From the NCBI GenBank assembly GCA_023515745.1, contig JALECJ010000257.1, positions 498,687 through 562,686 of the forward strand: a stretch of 64,000 nucleotides of DNA, in the 5' to 3' direction. Made by a program: the position numbers and the translations under genes. The notes beneath the pieces were generated by a model. It was not told the DNA's origin and did not search any database. It saw nothing but the letters and a program-made list of their open reading frames with translations. Positions 62,340 to 64,000 of this stretch are shown here, one piece after another; positions within the stretch are counted from its first letter, which is position 1, and each line of letters begins with the position of its first letter. This DNA is from Amoeboaphelidium protococcarum (taxonomy: Eukaryota; Aphelidiomycota; Aphelidea).

Positions 62340-64000
62340 ATGACAAATCTATTGTATTACCAGATGATTCTGACTCTGATATTATGCATCAATCTTATAC
62401 TAGCGGGAGGCCTCACTGCCGAAAGATCCTCGCAAGAGATTAATCCAGATTAAGAATTAAATGATCTGGCTAGATAGTAGTAGTAATAGGCACGCATTAA
62501 TGCTATAAGACGCGTTGCAGAGTAATCATATTCATAGCAGCATACTGGCAGTGGTAAAGCGGCTAGTGTCATCTCTGATTCTGATTCTGGATTTTATAGC
62601 TCATCTTCGGATGATTTTGATGGAAGCGATGAGTAGAGTATTAATCAACTATCAGATGAGCCGACACCTCTATCGTCAGACGATTCTGTTCATGGATCCT
62701 CAATGTCAGGTTAAAGTAGTTTTCAGAATGCTAATGATCAAGTATTGCAGTAGTCTGCCATAGATGGAGAAGATGATGATGATGATCAATAACAACAATA
62801 ATAACGGCGGAGAAGTAGTCGTTAGTAGTACTCTCTTAAACCGTTAGATTTGACGCCGGGTGAACTGGGGCATCCCAATGAGGACACTATGTTGGAAATG
62901 AAGTTGAACAAGGGAGATGAAGCGTATTTCTTGGCTCAGTGGCCTAATCGTGAGAGAAGGTTTGATGAGCTTGGTCCGCGTGGTATTGAAATGAATTTTG
63001 GCGCACAGATCTTCTAATAGGTAGTTAGCACTGATAAGATCTTGATGGCACTAAAAAAACTAAAAGGTAGGAACGTGTTTCCTGCAGAGACTCCTATTGT
63101 ATTTCCACCTAATGAGGAAGAATCAAATGCCCTTCTATTCCGGTTAACGCGATGGGCAATCGGGCAGGTGATGATCAAAATGTCTAATGTTCGAATTCAT
63201 GATGCTGCATTGGGAACTCAGCGAGGCCTGGCGCATGATATATAATTTTTGAATATTGACGAGCGCTATCTGATCATTGATTAGAAGATTAAGAAGTAGA
63301 TCGATGCGGAAAGGAAGCGAATTAATTAATAGCATAAAGCTCAGTAAACTAAATGGGATAGATTTAAAGGTATCTTCAAGAAATAGTCGCCAGGTGACGC
63401 GACTTTGAATGATCAGTTATTTGAGACGCAAAATGAATAGACTGAGTAGAACTCACTACCTAGGATACTTAACAAGTCGAGGTAACCTGCCAATTATGTT
63501 GCATACATCCAAGATGATCATATAGACATTGAAATTATTGGTATCACTGCGGAGGCCACGGCTGAGATCTCTGTGGAAGGATACTCTGGTCTGAGCCATA
63601 ACACTGAGTTATTCAACTAAAAGTTTGGCGCGTATTTCCGGATATTCGATGCTGTCCTTAAAGCCAAGATCTAGCTAACACAGAATCACTAGTACGGCTA
63701 TCCAACCATCAAAATACTGGGCACTCCATCGTTCCAGTATGCTGCGCTTGAACTTATGTTTGATGGCTCTAAGGGGGACATTTTATTTCATCACATTGGT
63801 GAATTTGTGGCGAATCAATTTAAACCGATAATTTCATAATCTGTGGCTGCCGTGCTCATTGATAGGCTACCCATGATGGTGGACATCACGAGTGAGATCA
63901 TTGATAGAAGTATCCGCGATACGTTGGCAGTGCAACTTGAAAAGTATCAGCTACCTCCTCGCAAGATTCCGTACCTGCTCATCAATGATTTGAGATGGCG
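62340..64000 (+). CDS. Large protein with signal peptide, possibly lipid-binding, 3' truncated
   Basis: ATG 62340 and open to the window edge, at least 553 residues. Residues 1-27 are a hydrophobic signal peptide or anchor. A Ser/Asp/Gln-rich region follows; TAG-TAG-TAG-TAA-TAG at 62475-62489 encodes five Gln in a row. From about 170 a folded part starts (PGELGHPNEDTMLEMKLNKG, EAYFLAQWPN), then LTRWAIGQVMIKMSNVRIHD and a basic helix KWDRFKGIFKK. Further on, a strand-rich block (IEIIGITAEATAEISVEG) leads to long amphipathic helices (VAAVLIDRLPMMVDITSEIIDRSIRDTL), reminiscent of lipid-transfer folds. Shape is similar to the divergent neighbour. Family is not certain. Confidence 0.6.

Overview
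The window is nuclear DNA from a eukaryote that reads TAA and TAG as glutamine and uses only TGA as stop. Under the standard code almost every gene looks shattered. Under this code nearly 40 long frames open, and the former stops fall on glutamines that are almost invariant in their families: the Q of ABC signature LSGGQ, of SNF2 motifs GTPLQN, QRLDGS and HRIGQ, and of the PP2A HEAT repeats. Genes are packed tightly on both strands, often head-to-head or tail-to-tail. They carry few introns, all short (45-72 nt), GT-AG, several ending in TGTAG or TGTGTAG. UAR=Gln is known from ciliates, oxymonads and some diplomonads and green algae. The gene set here (IQGAP, CHD1 with its C-terminal domain, a SWIRM-only protein, a C1GALT1-like transferase, Lam/GRAMD1, LIM) together with three mitochondrial-type proteins (stomatin-like 2, metaxin-like, MTFP1-like) points more to the opisthokont side. 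I cannot settle the lineage from sequence alone.

Layout. 1-6 kb: an LRR-like fragment, an unrecognised minus-strand gene, a RING protein, small membrane and helical proteins and a poorly resolved small split gene. 6-12.7 kb: PP2A scaffold subunit, KRR1 (minus), a coiled-coil basic protein, TDP1. 12.7-19.5 kb: acetoacetyl-CoA synthetase (minus), an alpha/beta hydrolase, a beta-helix/SEC-C fusion, NOP10 (minus), an RRM protein. 19.6-30.2 kb: CHD1 remodeller, metaxin-like and SWIRM proteins (minus), a large MUN-like protein. 30.26-30.98 kb: four tandem ~189-nt non-coding units with conserved spacing and hairpins. 31-41.5 kb: a secreted/membrane Cys-rich protein, a two-RRM protein, a GT31-type glycosyltransferase, IQGAP (minus), a small membrane protein, stomatin-like 2. 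41.9-55.4 kb: nucleoside hydrolase, GRAM-VASt sterol-transfer protein (minus), a WD40 protein and two head-to-head ABCA-type half transporters. 55.7-64 kb: a disordered Q-rich protein, MTFP1-like and D-Ala-D-Ala-ligase-like proteins (minus), a LIM protein, and a head-to-head pair of large unrecognised, possibly lipid-binding proteins, the last running off the window.

The genes do not form an operon or a single pathway. They are housekeeping functions: phosphatase scaffold, chromatin, ribosome biogenesis (KRR1, NOP10), DNA repair, lipid and sterol handling (two ABCA, Lam-like, AACS), cytoskeleton (IQGAP, LIM) and mitochondria. The most unusual items are the structured tandem repeat array at 30.3-31.0 kb, the beta-helix/SEC-C fusion and the eukaryotic D-Ala-D-Ala-ligase-like gene. 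All coordinates and residue numbers were worked out by hand reading with UAR=Gln.
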